6,693 bases of DNA from an uncultured bacterium (lineage in GTDB: Bacteria > Fidelibacterota > Marinisomatia > Marinisomatales > UBA1611). A program made the position numbers and the translations under genes. The notes below the pieces were generated by a model. The model saw nothing but the letters and a program-made list of their open reading frames with translations, searched no databases and was not told the DNA's origin. The stretch is taken from positions 1-6,693 of the forward strand of contig CALKMQ010000008.1 of the NCBI GenBank assembly GCA_938092125.1, in the 5' to 3' direction. Positions 6,014 to 6,693 of the stretch are shown here, piece after piece. Numbering within the stretch: the first letter of the stretch is position 1; every line of letters starts with the position of its first letter.

Positions 6014-6693
6014 TTAGGAAAAATTAAAAATAGCTTTTGCATTCGTCGTTGTTATCTGAGCAACCTCATTTATACTCAAATTGTGTAACCTTGCTAATAA
6101 ATCGGCAACAAATCGAGCCCTTCCAGGTTCATTAGTCTTTCCTCTATGAGGGACAGGACTGAGGAAAGGTGAATCTGTTTCAACTAATAAACGATCAATT
6201 GGGAGTCGTTTTGCAACATCAGGGAGATGGCTGTTTTTAAATGTCAAATTGCCAGAAAATGAAATGTAAAACCCCATGTCTATTAATTTTTTTGCTACAT
6301 CATATGTGCTGGAAAAACAATGTGCGACACCATAAACGTTTGGAAACTCTGATAATGTGTTAATAATGTCGTAATCTGAATCTCGATTATGAAAAACAAT
6401 TGGTTTATTAATTTTTTGAGCGAGCTCCAACTGTTCAGCAAATATTTTTTTTTGAACTCTGATATCTGATAGCTCTTTGAAATAATCTAAACCTATCTCA
6501 CCGACAGCTAATACTTTCTTGTCCTTTAACAGATTGTAAAGCTCATCAATATAATTTTCTGCTACTTCCTCAGCATCATGTGGATGCACACCAGCAGTTG
6601 AAAAAATTTTTTCATAATTAAGAGCTAAATTATGACTTTCTTTAGAATCTTCAATATTAGTACCAATACATATAAACTTTGTTACCCCTAAAT
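6014..6693 (-). CDS. tatD: TatD family metal-dependent hydrolase/DNase, N-terminus outside window
   Basis: The reading frame stays open to the window edge (first full codon at 6691), so 225 codons of an expected ~255 are present. The in-frame GTG at 6589 encodes Val of the conserved GVHPHDA motif and is not a start. Metal-site residues of the TIM-barrel amidohydrolase fold are visible: Glu in VGEIGLDYF, His in IVFHNRD, His in GVAHCFSS and Asp in LVETDSPFLSP, followed by the PHRGKTNEP signature. The first metal-binding HxH, expected near the N-terminus, falls outside the window. TatD proteins are 3'-5' exonucleases/DNases that act on DNA or RNA and are linked to repair of oxidative damage. The paralogues YcfH and YjjV cannot be told apart here. 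The gene ends 15 nt before rsmA and probably shares its transcript. Confidence 0.92.
   Translation of the reverse strand, partial: LGVTKFICIGTNIEDSKESHNLALNYEKIFSTAGVHPHDAEEVAENYIDELYNLLKDKKVLAVGEIGLDYFKELSDIRVQKKIFAEQLELAQKINKPIVFHNRDSDYDIINTLSEFPNVYGVAHCFSSTYDVAKKLIDMGFYISFSGNLTFKNSHLPDVAKRLPIDRLLVETDSPFLSPVPHRGKTNEPGRARFVADLLARLHNLSINEVAQITTTNAKAIFNFS

Overview
This is an AT-rich window (roughly one third G+C by eye) from a compact bacterial genome. It holds six protein genes and almost no spare DNA. The bacterium is probably Gram-negative: one gene encodes a LolA-like protein predicted to be periplasmic, next to a LolC/MacB-type ABC permease. The SISGIRG-type phosphohexomutase, the signal-peptide style and the AT bias would suit a marine FCB-group lineage such as Marinimicrobia (SAR406). 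That is an impression from protein style, not a measured placement.

Left part, plus strand (1-1985): the 3' end of an FtsX/MacB-type ABC transporter permease, whose start lies upstream of the window, overlaps by 4 bases (ATGA) with a gene for a secreted LolA-like 'outer membrane lipoprotein-sorting' protein. The pair looks like the end of an operon that exports or traffics lipid or lipoprotein cargo across the envelope.

Right part, minus strand (6693 down to 1971): tatD (N-terminus outside the window) - rsmA - rpsU - glmM-type phosphohexomutase - RlmD-family 23S rRNA m5U methyltransferase. tatD and rsmA are 15 nt apart and probably co-transcribed. rpsU (ribosomal protein bS21) has a candidate promoter in the 80-nt gap before it, a very strong Shine-Dalgarno sequence and a good intrinsic terminator after it, so it may be its own short transcription unit. 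The mutase and methyltransferase genes follow with a 45-nt gap. The last minus-strand gene meets the LolA-like gene tail to tail, and their coding ends overlap by 15 bp.

Functionally, three minus-strand genes serve the ribosome (RsmA on the 16S 3' end, bS21 beside that same 3' end, an RlmD-like enzyme on 23S). One supplies cell-wall amino-sugar precursors (glucosamine-1-phosphate, if it is GlmM), and one is a TatD metal-dependent nuclease. I see no mobile element, CRISPR array, tRNA, rRNA or convincing new system. The points most worth a second look are the start and translation signals of rpsU and the RlmD-like protein with an incomplete Fe-S cysteine set.
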